Assembly: GCA_037693485.1 (NCBI GenBank)
Contig: CM075345.1
Coordinates: 83,644,001 to 83,708,000 of the forward strand
Reading direction: 5' to 3'
DNA from: Kitagawia praeruptora
Taxonomy: Eukaryota > Streptophyta > Magnoliopsida > Apiales > Apiaceae
Length of the DNA stretch: 64,000 bases
Made by a program: the position numbers and the translations under genes. Shown here piece after piece: positions 12,074-23,259 of this stretch. The notes under the pieces are model-generated. The model saw only the letters and a program-made list of their open reading frames with translations. It was not told where the DNA came from and did no database searches. Position 1 is the stretch's first letter. The number at the start of each line of letters is the position of its first letter.

Positions 12074-13228
12074 TTACATCAGGGGCTCCCCCTGGCTCAC
12101 ACCCTCACCTTCACCTACTAAGGTGGAACTCTCAGTCTCTCGTTTTTCCTGGCAGGAAGAAATTGCCAGCCCCTCACTCTCATTCTCTCCTTTTGCCTGC
12201 TCACAAAGCAGCCTCTCGCTCTTAGAGATGCCACTCCCTTCCCTCAATCCTAGAAGTGTTTGAACTATAAGTGTGACTTTTGCTGTTGATGCAGGGAACA
12301 CATTGATCAATGAATCTGATGTATCCATTGATCCTGTAGTTGGAGCTACCAACGGATGATTGTTGTTAAGCATATCCATCGATGAACAAACACTTATCAA
12401 CGGATGAGAAATATCCATCGATAAAGTAGAAGGGATAACAGTTGATAGGTAAATTATGATAGAATCTGTGTAGAATGATTTTAAAGAAAGCGACACAGAT
12501 TCAGTCATAGTTTCAGAAAGAAATGGATGTTGGTCCAATAAATCATCTAAAAGATGATGACCAACAGGGTCTGAGTGAGGCTCCTCCCTTAGATGTAAAG
12601 AGGGAGAATTTGCTTGTGATGTGGAAAGTATGTCCATATCCAGAGAGTAAGATGGTGAATTTTGAGTAGTTTGTGTGATTAGAGATAGAGAATTGGGTTG
12701 TGACTTCACATTTGCTAGAGCCACATCAAACTGAATTTGAGAAGGTTCAATAAAATAAAATTGAACAGTGTGTGACCCTTGTGCACCTAAAGTAACTTTA
12801 GGTTTCTTTTTTCTGACAAAGGTTTCGATTGGTGATTTTTGGCTAGTGGTGTCCCTTCCCCTCTTGTTCAATGTTCCTGGTTGGGAACTCTTTTCAATAA
12901 CAACACCCTGTTGAGAGGATGCAGTTAGGGATGTGTTTAAATCCTTTTCAACATTAACAGTCTTTTGGGAGACTGCAATGTGGCTAGGCTGGGACACACT
13001 TACCTCTCCAACCTTATCCTTAGGGTTTTTTTGATGTTCACCCTGTCCCTCACCACTCACTACCACCTGAACACTCCCCTCAGAGGTTATGGTAGGTTTT
13101 ACAACAAGTGCCTGTTGGGAAGCACTTGAGGTTGGTTTATTTGACTTGGATTTGGATTTAAGTTTGGTTGCTTGGGTAGAAGACTGTGGGTTCTCAGACT
13201 CATTCTCCATAGCAACATTCAATGGCAA
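12074..13228 (-). pseudogene. SIRE-type Copia, large post-pol ORF (384 aa)
   Basis: The longest open frame after pol. The protein is low-complexity, rich in Ser, Thr, Gln and Lys (for example KLKSKSKSNKPTSS), with no membrane span or catalytic motif that I can see. It looks like a disordered structural or linker protein. It lies 1.4 kb downstream of RNase H on the same strand. Codon use is coding-like and the frame is uninterrupted, which suggests it was under selection until recently. Confidence 0.5.
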
Positions 13229-13609
13229 AGAACCTTGAGAATGAGTAGTAGGAAGAGGGTTAGAAATGATTACCTCTATGATACAAACAGTTGATTAGTT
13301 TGTTGAATTAGTAACCTTTCCTTTGGCTTCATTAAATCAATGAGCAATTGTAAATGTCATTGTTAGCAAGTGATGGACTATGAGGTTGAATTTTATTTCC
13401 TGAAAGTACTAATTCATGTGCAGGTTAAATGACATGTAGAATTATTTCAATTAGGCAATTAGCAATTTCAGAGTATACACATTCAGTTCATGTTATCACA
13501 TATGCAGAGAGTTAAGCAATTAATGAATTCAAAAGGAAATTTGGGCATTTTCATTAAAATAAGAGAAACTATTACATAAACAGACACAAGAACAGATGCC
13601 CTAAATATC

Positions 13610-13906
13610 CTAAGAACTAGGAGGATCTTCTGGGTCCTTTCCCTTCTTGGCAGCAGCAGCCCTGCGAGAGAAGATCCTTGACATTGTGACGGCAAGGCCA
13701 ATGATCCTCTCCTGCTCCTCCAGGGCTTGGAGCCTCTCCTGCTCCCTCTCTTCAGCTTCTCGAGCTCTTGCCTCAGCTTCCAGTTCCTCTTCGAACACCA
13801 GGTTCATGAGTAAGAACCTCCACTCCACTTCTTGCTCGTAGGTGAGTTTCTTGAGAATGTCGATCGGAACCTTATCCGCCGGATAGCTGACCCCATCGAC
13901 GACCAT
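13610..13906 (-). pseudogene. SIRE-type Copia, first post-pol ORF (98 aa)
   Basis: Starts MVVDGVSYPADKVP and continues into a Glu/Ala/Arg-rich helix (EAEARAREAEEREQERLQ) ending in basic residues and PEDPPSS. It is the first coding-like segment after RNase H and the intergenic stretch 13907-14646. A small open frame on the opposite strand overlaps it, but this frame has better protein-like composition. Confidence 0.45.
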
Positions 13907-14646
13907 CGACGAAGATCGATAGTCAAAGAGGATCTCGTCAACGTATCAGAAGTGTATGAAGAAATCCATGAGGAGTTTGAAAAGGAATTAGAAGAAATGA
14001 GGATTTTAGAGTGTAAGTTGGAGTAGAGTTTTGAGGAAATGATAATAGATGTAACTGGCTGCTATATGTATATATAGGTGAACTTGGGATATGAATCGAC
14101 AAAAAGAGACACACCTATAGATACCAGTTATGGATGCAAGCAAAGCTAGGCTATACCAACAGTCTCTCTCTTAGATTCCCTAGAAAGTGTCATGATTAAT
14201 CATATTTATCATGATAATAGTAATACGCAAGAATTAAAATATAATCTCTAGGAAATCAATTAGCACAAATAGCACATAAGCATGCAATCACACATATCAA
14301 GACAAATATTCGGTCACGAAATGGTAAAAATGATTTGACAGCACAAACATGACCAAAGTAAAAACAAATAAATTACCCAGTGGATAAAAGAGTAAATTCT
14401 CGAGAAATGAGCTTCCCGTTGATATGTATTATTGAGATTACACACACAAAGGAAACTAAATATCCACCGAATAACTAAAAATAAATAAGATAAAATCCAG
14501 ATATTATTTGAATCATCAACGGATATTTGACACATCCGTTGATGGGTAAATTCTGACTTAGACAGAATTTTGTATCTTTTCTTGTAACAGAAAAATTCAA
14601 ACTAATTTCTGGCTGCTTTTTCAACCATGCAAATATCTCAGATAAA

Positions 14647-15582
14647 TTAAGAGAAATTCAGCATACCTAGCTCACTTACCAACCTTGTGAATGTCGATTC
14701 ATCAAGTGGCTTGGTAAAGATATCTGAAAGTTGCTTCTCACTAGGAACAAAATGCAGTTCCACAGTACCTTCCATCACATGTTCTCTGATGAAATGGTAT
14801 CTAATGTCTATGTGCTTGGTCCTGGAATGTTGCACTGGATTCTCAGATATGGCAATTGCACTAGTGTTGTCACAAAAGATTGGGATTCTGTCAACTCTTA
14901 ATCCATAGTCAAGCAGTTGATTCTTCATCCATAGTATTTGTGCACAACAACTCCCAGATGCAATATATTCAGCTTCTGCAGTAGAAGTAGAAACTGAATT
15001 CTGCTTCTTGCTAAACCAGGAGACCAGCTTGTTCCCTAACAATTGACAAGTGTTTGTGGTAATTTTTCTGTCAATTTTACAACCTGCATAATTTGCATCT
15101 GAATAGCCAGTTAGATTAAAACCAGATTCTCTAGGATACCAAATGCCAAGGTTTGGTGTTCCTTTGAGATATCTAAAAATCCTTTTAATAGCTATTAAAT
15201 GAGATTCCCTGGGATCAGCTTGGAATCTAGCACATAAACAGGTAGAAGACATAATATCAGGTCTGCTTATTGATAAATATAAAAGTGAGCCCACCATGCC
15301 CCTATAACTTGAGATGTCCACTTTCTTCTCCTTAGTATTCAACTCAAGTTTAGTGGCAGTGGCCATGGGTGTTTTTGTAGAAGCACAATCCAGCAGGTTA
15401 AATCTCTTCAAAAGATCATTAACATACTTGGATTGGCTAATGAATATTCCATCACTAACTTGCTTTACTTGTAAACCAAGGAAATAAGTTAGTTCACCCA
15501 TCATGCTCATTTCATATTTACTTTGCATAAGTTTGGCAAACCTTTTGCAAAGCTTCTCATCAGTAGACCCAAAATATATCAT
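14647..15582 (-). pseudogene. SIRE-type Copia RNase H and RT C-terminus
   Basis: 311-aa open frame. It begins just after the RT active site with the thumb region (GELTYFLGLQVKQ), then the connection (SYRGMVGSLLYL, SRPDI) and Copia RNase H (STAEAEYIA, CDNTSAI, RTKHIDIRYHF) and ends ADIFTKPLD-like. All RNase H motifs are visible. It is separated from the upstream RT frame by a frameshift around 15,560-15,582. Confidence 0.9.
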
Positions 15583-16023
15583 CTACATAAATTTGAACAA
15601 GTATCATAGAGCCATTGACATTTCTATAAAAGAGAGTTTTATTAACAGTACCTCGAGTGAAGAGATTCTCTATAAGGAACTGTGAGAGAGTGTCATACCA
15701 GGCTCTTGGTGCTTGCTTCAGTCCATAGAGTGCTTTGAGAAGAAGATAGACATATTCTAGGAATTCTGGATCTTCAAAACCAGGAGGTTGACTCACATAT
15801 ACCTCTTCTTCTAGAATGCCATTTAGAAAAACACTCTTGACATCCATCTGATAGACTTTGAAATTGGCATAATGGCATGGGTTGCATAGGCCAGGAAGAT
15901 TCTGATTGCTTCCAACCTTGCTACAGGTGCAAAGGTCTCATCAAAATCAATTCCTTCTTCTTGACAGTAGCCTTTTGCAACCAATCTTGCTTTGTTCCTT
16001 GTCACTATGCCATTCTCGTCCAT
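15560..16023 (-). pseudogene. SIRE-type Copia reverse transcriptase
   Basis: Two overlapping frames carry the RT: 16023-15823 (NKARLVAKGY, DETFAPVARLEAIR) and 15847-15560 (LYGLKQAPRAWY, YVDDI active site). The peptide RGTVNKTLF just before the active site is typical of the Maximus/SIRE lineage. At least two frameshifts break the domain. Confidence 0.9.
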
Positions 16024-16287
16024 CTTATTCTTGTATACTCATTTAGTGTCAATCACTGACTTGCCTTTAGGCTTGGGTACAAGCTTCCACACTTCATTTC
16101 TCTCAAACTGGTTTAGCTCCTCTTGCATTGCTAAAACCCAGTCTAAATCTAGGAGGGCATCTTCAACTCTCTTAGGTTCTTCTTTAGACAGAAAACTGCT
16201 ATACAAGCATTCTTCTTGAGTTGCCCTTCTAGTTTAGACTCTTGCATTTGAATCTCCAATGATGAGTTCAAATGGGTGATCTCTGGT

Positions 16288-17787
16288 CTATTTTCTTGAT
16301 GGTGGCAGGTTTAACCTTGATGACGTAGCTTCATTCTCCCTGTGTTGATCATTCTGATTGGTTGTTGAGTGATGACACTGAGAAACTCCCCCTGAGTGTG
16401 TGGCTCTCGAGGTTGGAGATCTAATAGAGTTATCAACGGATAATTCTCTGTGACTATCAACGGGTGATTCAGAATTGTCTTCAACAGATCGGGCTTCCTC
16501 AGCATCAACGAATGGTGTTCCACGCTTTTCACCTTGAGCATGCTGCGATCTTACACCAGTCGATACTGCTTCTACATCATCTTCACTGCATTCACCACTC
16601 ATATCATTTTCAAATGATAGATATTCATGGAAACCTTCATCTATCAACCCTTGGATTTTCTTATCATCAAAGACAACATGTATGGATTCCAAAACAATGT
16701 TAAGTCTTAGGTTATAGATTCTATATGATTTCCCTGTTGAGTATCCAACAAAGATAGCTTCATCTGCTTTGGTGTCAAACTTTCCAATGTTTTCACCCTG
16801 ATTTCTCAGAACAAAACATTTGCAACCAAAGACATGTAAGAAGTTAACAGTTAGCTTCTTTCCTTTGAATAGTTGGTATGGAGTCAGTCCTTTTGCTTGA
16901 TTGATCAAAGAAATATTCTGAGTATAGCAGGCAGTGTTGACAGCTTCAGCCCAGAAATATGTTGGCAACTTTGAGTCTTCAAGCATTGTTCTTGCAGCTT
17001 TAATGAGAGTCCTGTTTTTCCTTTCTACTACACCATTTTGTTGAGGAGTCCTAGGTGTAGAGAATTCTTGAATAATTCCTTGTTATTCACAAAACTCTCT
17101 CATCATAGAATTCTTGAACTCAGTCCCATTGTCACTTCTCATCCTTCTTACTCTGAAAGAGGGATTATTGTTGACTGTTATGATATGATTGATGATGATT
17201 TCTCCTACCTCATCCTTGGAGTGCAGAAAGAATGTCCACGTGTATTTAGAGAAGTCATCCACAATCACTAGACAGTATCTGTTCTTGGAGATTGACATTA
17301 CATTGACTGGTCCAAATAGGTCCATATGAAGTAGCTGTAGAGGATGATCAATGGAGGACATTAACTTGGATTTGAAAGAGGCCTTCTTTTGCTTCCTTTT
17401 TTGGCATGCATCACACAATCCATCCTTGGAGAAATCCAATTTTGGAATACCTCTAACCAGATCCTTTTTCACCAACTCATTCATTGCTCGGAAATTCAGG
17501 TGTGACAGTTTCTTGTGCCATAGCCAACCTTCATTTACACCTGCCTTGCTTAAAAGGCATGTAGATGTATCTCCACTTGTTGAATTGAAGTCAGCTGTGT
17601 ACACATTCCCTTTCCGGTTGCCTGTCATCACTACCTTGTTGTCATTTTTCCTGAAAACAACACAAGCTTCTGTAGTAAACCACACATTTTGACCTTTATC
17701 ACATAGTTGACTGATACTCAGCAAATTATGCTTAAGTCCATCAACTAGTGCTACATCCTCAATGACAACATTTCCTTTTGAAATCAA
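16288..17787 (-). pseudogene. SIRE-type Copia GAG-pre-integrase and integrase
   Basis: 17787-17083 carries the GAG-pre-integrase zinc motif (WLWHKKLSHLN...CDACQKRKQ) and the N-terminal integrase core (LLHMDLFGPVNV, SDNGTEFKN). A stop near 17083 interrupts it, and 16986-16288 continues with the second half of the core (FWAEAVNTACYTQN) and the C-terminal domain. Confidence 0.9.
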
Positions 17788-17957
17788 GCCATATCCTCTA
17801 GTATATATCCTTTGCTGTTGTCTCCAAAGGTAATGCTAGGGCCAGCTCTCTTCTCGTACTTAGTGAGCATGGTAGAATCTCCAGTCATATGTCTGGAACA
17901 ACCACTATCCAGATACCAGAGGTTCTTTCTGCCTCCCTGCACACATCAAAACCAAAT
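17788..17957 (-). pseudogene. SIRE-type Copia protease segment
   Basis: The minus strand encodes WYLDSGCSRHMTGD, the Copia aspartic protease motif. A one-base frameshift just after it (near 17790) separates it from the pre-integrase frame. Confidence 0.85.
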
Positions 17958-19073
17958 CAAGTTGATATTGGTACCCAAGTTTCCTTGGGTCCTGCAGTGT
18001 TAGCCTTTTTCTTGCCTCTCAAATCCTTTCTGTCCTTTGGTCCAGATTGAGTTAGATCAATCTTGACTCTGGGAGTGGGCCTTTGAAAGCCAGGATTTGA
18101 GCCTTGCTCAAATGCATTATAGAAATTGGAACTAGGCATAGTCTGTGCATGCATGCTATTCATTATCCATGGCATCTGAGACATATTGAAAGCATTATAG
18201 CATGGATTATGCATGAATGACATGTTTGCATATAGGCTAGATGCATGAGCAGATTGAGCATTACTGTTAGGCATAACATACATAGCAGAAGTAGGCAAGT
18301 GTAAAGGCATGCGAGCATTTTTCAATTTTCTACAACTAGTAGATAGGTGATTAACATACACTACCACAATTAACACATTCTTTTCTAGGAGCATACTTAT
18401 CAGGTGTATAATTGTTGTGTTTATTAATCCCTACTTTGCCATTTATGTTTTTTCTCCTACCTTTAGCTCTTGACTCAACTTTCACTAACTTGTCCTTCAA
18501 TTGCTTTTGGGACAAGTGACCTATGTTAGCTTTCTCAACTAATTTTGTTTTTCTACATTCTCCTTTCTCAAAGTTTTTGCTGATGGGACCATAGTGATCA
18601 TTCAATTTAACTAGAGTTGCCTTGCTGACAGTTTTGGCTTTTGATGGATGACATTGCTCCGTATCTATCGGTGGCTTATTGTTCAACGGATAACTGCAGG
18701 CATCATCTGTTGACTTACTGTCTGAGGCAGTCTCTCCATCAACTCCTAACTTTGCTTCTCTTAACTTGCTAAAGGAGTTAATCCCTTGGACACTACATAT
18801 TTCTCCAGTAGTAGCCCTGGATCTTCCCCAAAAGTCAATTAGGTCTTGGTTTTTCTTCAATTGGTCTTTCAAAATATCCTCTCATTTAAGAGCTTCAATC
18901 AATCCATCTTTAGCTTCCTGGCAATCTCTTCTCATAACCTCAAACTCGATTAACTGAGTTTCTATCAAAGCATTCCTATCACTTAACTTTTCATTTAGAT
19001 CTTTTATTCTCTTGTTTTCTTTGTTAAGCGATTTTAGGGAGACATGCATGTTATACAATTCAAGAGACATCAC
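17957..19073 (-). pseudogene. SIRE-type Copia gag C-terminal part, second zinc knuckle
   Basis: Three broken frames (19073-18882, 18872-18351, 18394-17957). The first is a coiled coil. The second and third overlap at a second CCHC knuckle, CVNCGSV..HLSTSC, which is split by a frameshift. Long gag with a second knuckle is a feature of Sireviruses. Confidence 0.8.
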
Positions 19074-19078
19074 ATCAA

Positions 19079-20143
19079 TTATAATACCTGGTTGCTTGCT
19101 GAACTAGCTTCTTCATCTTTCTCATTTTCCATGAGGGCAATGTTGACAAACTCTTCTTCTGCATCAGAATCTCCACCAGCAGCCCAATCACTGTCTCTAG
19201 ACACAAATGCCTTTTCCTTCTGATTGAGAAGATCGAAATATTTCTTCTTGTAGTCAACAGTTCCAAACTGTTTCTTCTCATTTTCAGCTTTAGGCTTTCT
19301 GCAATCATTGGCAAAATGGCCAGCAATTCCACAATTGAAGCATTTGAACTTAGATCTGTCAACCATGTTCTTAGATGATTGACCATTCTTTTTGAATTGC
19401 CTGTCTCCTCCACTTGATGCATCGAGTTCTTCAATCAACTTGCTTTTCTCTCTGCTAGTGTCAGCTCCACCTTCACAAGTCTCTGAACTTGGTATGGTTT
19501 TTGCGCTCTCCATCTTCTCACTCATTTGGCTTACTGGAATATTGGCCACCAAGGTAACAGATCCAGCCTTCTTCTGGATCCATTCCTTAGGAAGAGATCT
19601 CAAAAATTTTAGGTTGGAGTCCTTGGTTTCATATTTCCTCACATACAACTTCAGACCATTTAGTAGCTTTTGAAATCTACTAAATATATCTGTCAAATTT
19701 TCACCAGAGGAATAGTGAAAATGTTCATATTATTGTATTAGGAGCTGCATCTTGTTTTCTCTGACTTGTTCAGTTCCTTCACAGATTGTATGAATGGTAT
19801 CCCACACTAGCTTAGTAGAAGTGTAGTTTATAACACAATCAAACATATCTTGGTCAATACCATTGAATAAGATGTCCATGACCTTCTTATCCTTGTGTAT
19901 CACTTCCAAGTCCTCATCTGTGAACTCAGCCTGAGATTTTGGAATATACCTTCCAACAGCTACAGAACCAACAGCTTCACCAGCACCAGAGTTAGGCTTC
20001 ATAGGAACATGAGGGCCTTTCTCTATGTAGTCAACATAATCTTCGTCTAGTGCTGAGAGATGAAGATGCATCTTTACCTTCCAATGAAACTAGTTGTCTT
20101 TGTCAAGAATTGGAATCTTTACCCCTGTGTCCTTCTTTCCCAT
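19079..20143 (-). pseudogene. SIRE-type Copia gag (UBN2 type)
   Basis: Starts at ATG 20143-20141 (MGKKDTGVKIPI). A stop (TAG, 20092-20090) sits where an aromatic residue is expected before FHWK, and a second stop (TAA) lies at 19732-19730. The rest reads a UBN2-type gag (LVWDTIHTICEGTEQVRE...FLRSLPKEW) with a CCHC knuckle CFNCGIAGHFANDC. So the element cannot make a full Gag. Confidence 0.85.
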
Positions 20144-20180
20144 GGTGCTAGATCTTTAAACTTCTTGTATGTTAGAAGCT

Positions 20181-20193
20181 TGCTCTGATACCA
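20181..20193 (-). other. Primer binding site of the SIRE-type Copia
   Basis: The minus strand reads TGGTATCAGAGCA two bases after the 5' LTR. This matches the 3' end complement of initiator methionine tRNA, the usual Copia primer. Confidence 0.9.
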
Positions 20194-20195
20194 AT

Positions 20196-21224
20196 TGTTA
20201 TTTCCCAGTTGCACACCTCAAGATTGTAGAAGGGGGGTTGAATACAATTTTGTAAATTTCTTTCGATTTTAAACAAGACAACAATTAAACTTCAATGGAA
20301 ACAGAAGGATAACTCGAAGACTAAAACGTAAAGAGACAGAAATGAACAAACACACAACACACTTAAAAATTTCAGGTGGGGTTTTCTCGACTCCACCCGA
20401 GGGTTGTATAGAAGAAAACTTCTCTGTGTAAACGAGTACACAGTTGCGAATACAAAGCTAAACTATTACAAGAGAACCTAATGCTTATAGCTTTTTGCTC
20501 AGTGTTTCTCTTCTCTTTTTAGCTGTGCTACCCTTGAAGTATATAAATACTCCAAGTTTATAAACCCTACAAAATAAACGAATCTTACAAGTCAAAGTAT
20601 TCTGCAGGGTTGTTGCCACTCCTTGTCTCCATGTGATACAATTTTGTCTGGTTGTCTTGGACAGATATGCACTAGATTTACCAGCTAGATTGTTTGTGAG
20701 AACAAGGAATGTTTTTTTTTCTTCTTCATTTCCAATACTGGTTCCCATACCTCTTTTAAATTTATCAACCCATGTGATCTGTCAGGCATGTCAAGTCGCC
20801 ATCAACCTCTAATCCCAAGACATTATTGGTTGAAGCATTTTATTCGTTGATGTAGACATGGATCGCCATGTTGATTTATGCTTGCTGAGAATATAATATC
20901 CGTTGACGTAGAATCTTCATCCGTTGATCACCACTTCACTTATACAGAATTACATAGCACAGCCTATATACAATTAGCTACCCTATTCTGCATATCCATT
21001 GATAGTCAACATGATTTAGGATTTCTAGCAACTATGATATTAGCAAACAAACGTAAACTTAAATACAAGGTATGCTACAGACTTATCAGTTGATAAGCTA
21101 CCTCATCAACGGATGTACATAGCTTGGATATCCGTTGATAAGTTACAAAACTTAATCTTGTACACATATGTTTTTCAAGGTGTTTTATGGATGTATATCA
21201 TCAAGGATAACATAATTCCTAACA
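20196..21224 (-). repeat. 5' LTR of the SIRE-type Copia
   Basis: 1,029 bp, TG...CA ends, same length as the other LTR and about 97% identical by eye. The element's promoter should be here. Confidence 0.95.
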
Positions 21225-21390
21225 AACCAACTAAAATTCAACACCTAATGTCATTCAAATTTCTAAACAAAAATCAATTACAGAACCTAAAAATAAACTC
21301 CAAGAACTGGAAATACCCCAAGTGTTATATACAAGGCTGCTTCAATGTTCTTTTAACCTATGTGCTTCATGAACCATGAGTAAGTGTCAC

Positions 21391-21663
21391 ACACTAAGAG
21401 CCGTGCTTATTAGTTCAGCAGGTAAGGCTAATGCATCTACAAGACCCAGACTAAGAGCTTCCTCCCTTTTGACCGGCTTTGATGTCTATAAGAGAAACAG
21501 AGACACATAAAAACAAGTGCTTAAGATGATACTCAAAAATAAAATAATGCTTTTTTAAAAATAAAAGCCTGAAATATACACTTAAGTAAAAGTACTGTGT
21601 ATTAGACCCCGACAACAGAAGCAAAGATTTGCATACCAACAAGACGTGGGAGTCGTTGCATCC
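21391..21663 (-). pseudogene. Multifunctional protein (MFP2/AIM1-like) exon fragments
   Basis: Two exon-like pieces of the enoyl-CoA hydratase/isomerase domain of the peroxisomal beta-oxidation multifunctional protein. 21637-21663 encodes MQRLPRLVG bounded by AG and GT; 21391-21482 encodes SKPVKREEALSLGLVDAL, then PAELIS. In the family, TQRLPRLVG is followed about ten residues later by SKPI.xEEA..LGLVDA, so the order is right. The first Gly-Thr of the usual GGTQRLPRL has become Gly-Met, and the downstream frame runs into a stop. Introns are kept, so this is a genomic copy and not a retrocopy. Same strand as the adjoining LETM1-like fragment. Confidence 0.7.
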
Positions 21664-21949
21664 CTGAAATAACTGATAGTAGTAATGATGATATTCTCTT
21701 ACATAAGGGATATTACAATAATCTATAGATAATCTATAGCCAGCTTTCTAGGAAAGGATTTGCCTGACCAGCGAATCAGGAACAGCAATAAAGCATACAA
21801 TGCAAGGCAAAAAAAAAACACTGAACTGAACTAAATTTTATAGGAATGATTCACATGACCACGGGACATGCAATGCAAGATTAAAAAAAACTCATTAACT
21901 AAAAACATATAACCAACTAAACACAATAGCCTGGTATCACCATTATTCA

Positions 21950-22304
21950 GAGTTCTTCGCAGTGCTTGCTTTTCTTTCTTGTCAACTCATCCCATATGAG
22001 GAGTCTTCTAAGTAATCCCGAAGCAGCAGCAACATCAATAGCTATAAGCTGTGTCCCTAGCAACACATTCTGCTTGTTCAAAAGTTTAGCAAAATCATTT
22101 ATTAGTAAGGGGGTAACCTGTAGAATGTTATAAAATTTATACGACAACAATCCAGAGCGGGATGTACAGAATACATATAGTACTCGTTTCTTTTATTTTA
22201 TCCAGTGATTTTTCAATAATATTTTCTTTTTGAGCCTTAACCAATCTAATCCCTTTTGTGTCCTTAGCATAACCTGGAGTGTCGCTTGTCATTTTATTTT
22301 CCTC
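21950..22304 (-). pseudogene. LETM1-like protein, two exon fragments
   Basis: 22304-22175 encodes a segment ending in QKENIIEKSLDKIKETST, starting right after an AG acceptor. 22124-21950 encodes GTQLIAIDVAAASGLLRR and then a DELT..K-type segment. These match in order the plant mitochondrial LETM1-like protein just before its conserved RRTLTDLASV stretch, as I recall the family. A one-base deletion after DELT shifts the frame (the +1 frame resumes KQALRRTL), and the sequence then ends in non-homologous DNA, so the copy is dead. The next upstream exon is at 30243-30376, beyond a nest of retroelements in what was an intron. Confidence 0.65.
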
Positions 22305-23259
22305 CTGTATAAAAAACCATGGATTTAAGTATGTTAAAGTTCCAATATGTCACACTAAAGTACTTGAAGCATGCAATTTTTTTAAAAAAAATTCGAAGCG
22401 CCAAATATATTTGGAGGCTAATCAACTACATACTATTCCGGGTTATATAAGTAGTTTTACATCAAGGAGAGATACCAAGCTCACATACACTAACAACAAT
22501 TAAAATGCCACAACACCATCAATTGCAAATTGCACAAATTCTCTCTCTCTATGAGAGTCGACTAATTAAAGAGCCGCCGCTTCCCCCCCTCCCCCTTTTC
22601 TCCGTCCCTCCCTCCTCCCTCACCACCCTCCTCCCTCATTCCACTCTCCGATCCTCCCCCAATCTTCTCCCCTTTTTCTAGTTTTCAATAAAAATCGAGT
22701 CAAAGCCAAACATCTTAGAATTTATTTCTCAGATCTATCTTGGTTTTGAGTCCGAATCCCTAAATAAAAAATACCTTTAGATTCAAATTCTCCTCCTTAA
22801 CATCATACCAAAATTTGGTGTCATTTCGAGGTCTTTGAATTTTTGTTTTTTGTCTCGCCTTTTGGCGTGTGTCTCTCCTTTTGGAGTGGTTTGGAGTTTT
22901 ATGTTTTTAATTATTTATGTATCTCTATGTTCGTGGTTGGATCGGCTGAGAATAACTTTGTTGATGTTTTGGGGGATCTGGAAAGATTGCATCGAAGCTA
23001 GGACGGTGAAGATTATTGCAAGAGCTCACCACTCACAACCAAAGATGGTTCATCATAAAAAAAGCCAAATGAGAGTCGGATGCTCTACCTTCTCTCTAAC
23101 ATCTCTCTAAAACCCTAGCCGCCCAAAATTTTAAGCCTTAATCTACACCATTTCTCCACCAGATCTACTCATTAACCTTCCTAAATTCACCTTTCCTCTT
23201 ATAATCTCTCACCCAATCCTCCATATTTCTTACTATATATTAATTTTACTTTTTTCTAA

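Larger units (their letters stand above)
8699..21224 (-). mobile_element. SIRE-type Copia retrotransposon, full length, broken ORFs
   Basis: 12,526 bp, flanked by a perfect 5-bp target duplication aacca (8694-8698 and 21225-21229). Two LTRs of 1,029 bp, a Met-initiator-tRNA primer site and a polypurine tract define the minus orientation. Order on the minus strand: gag, protease, integrase, reverse transcriptase, RNase H (Copia order), then about 4.9 kb of additional coding-like sequence before the 3' LTR, as in Sirevirus/Maximus elements. Several stops and frameshifts make it non-functional by itself, although the LTRs differ at only about 25-30 sites by eye. Confidence 0.95.

Noticed and set aside
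13832..14026. Plus-strand 64-aa frame with EEIHEEFEKELEEM
   Set aside because: Overlaps the better supported minus-strand frames of the Copia; coiled-coil-like wording arises because the opposite strand also encodes charged residues.
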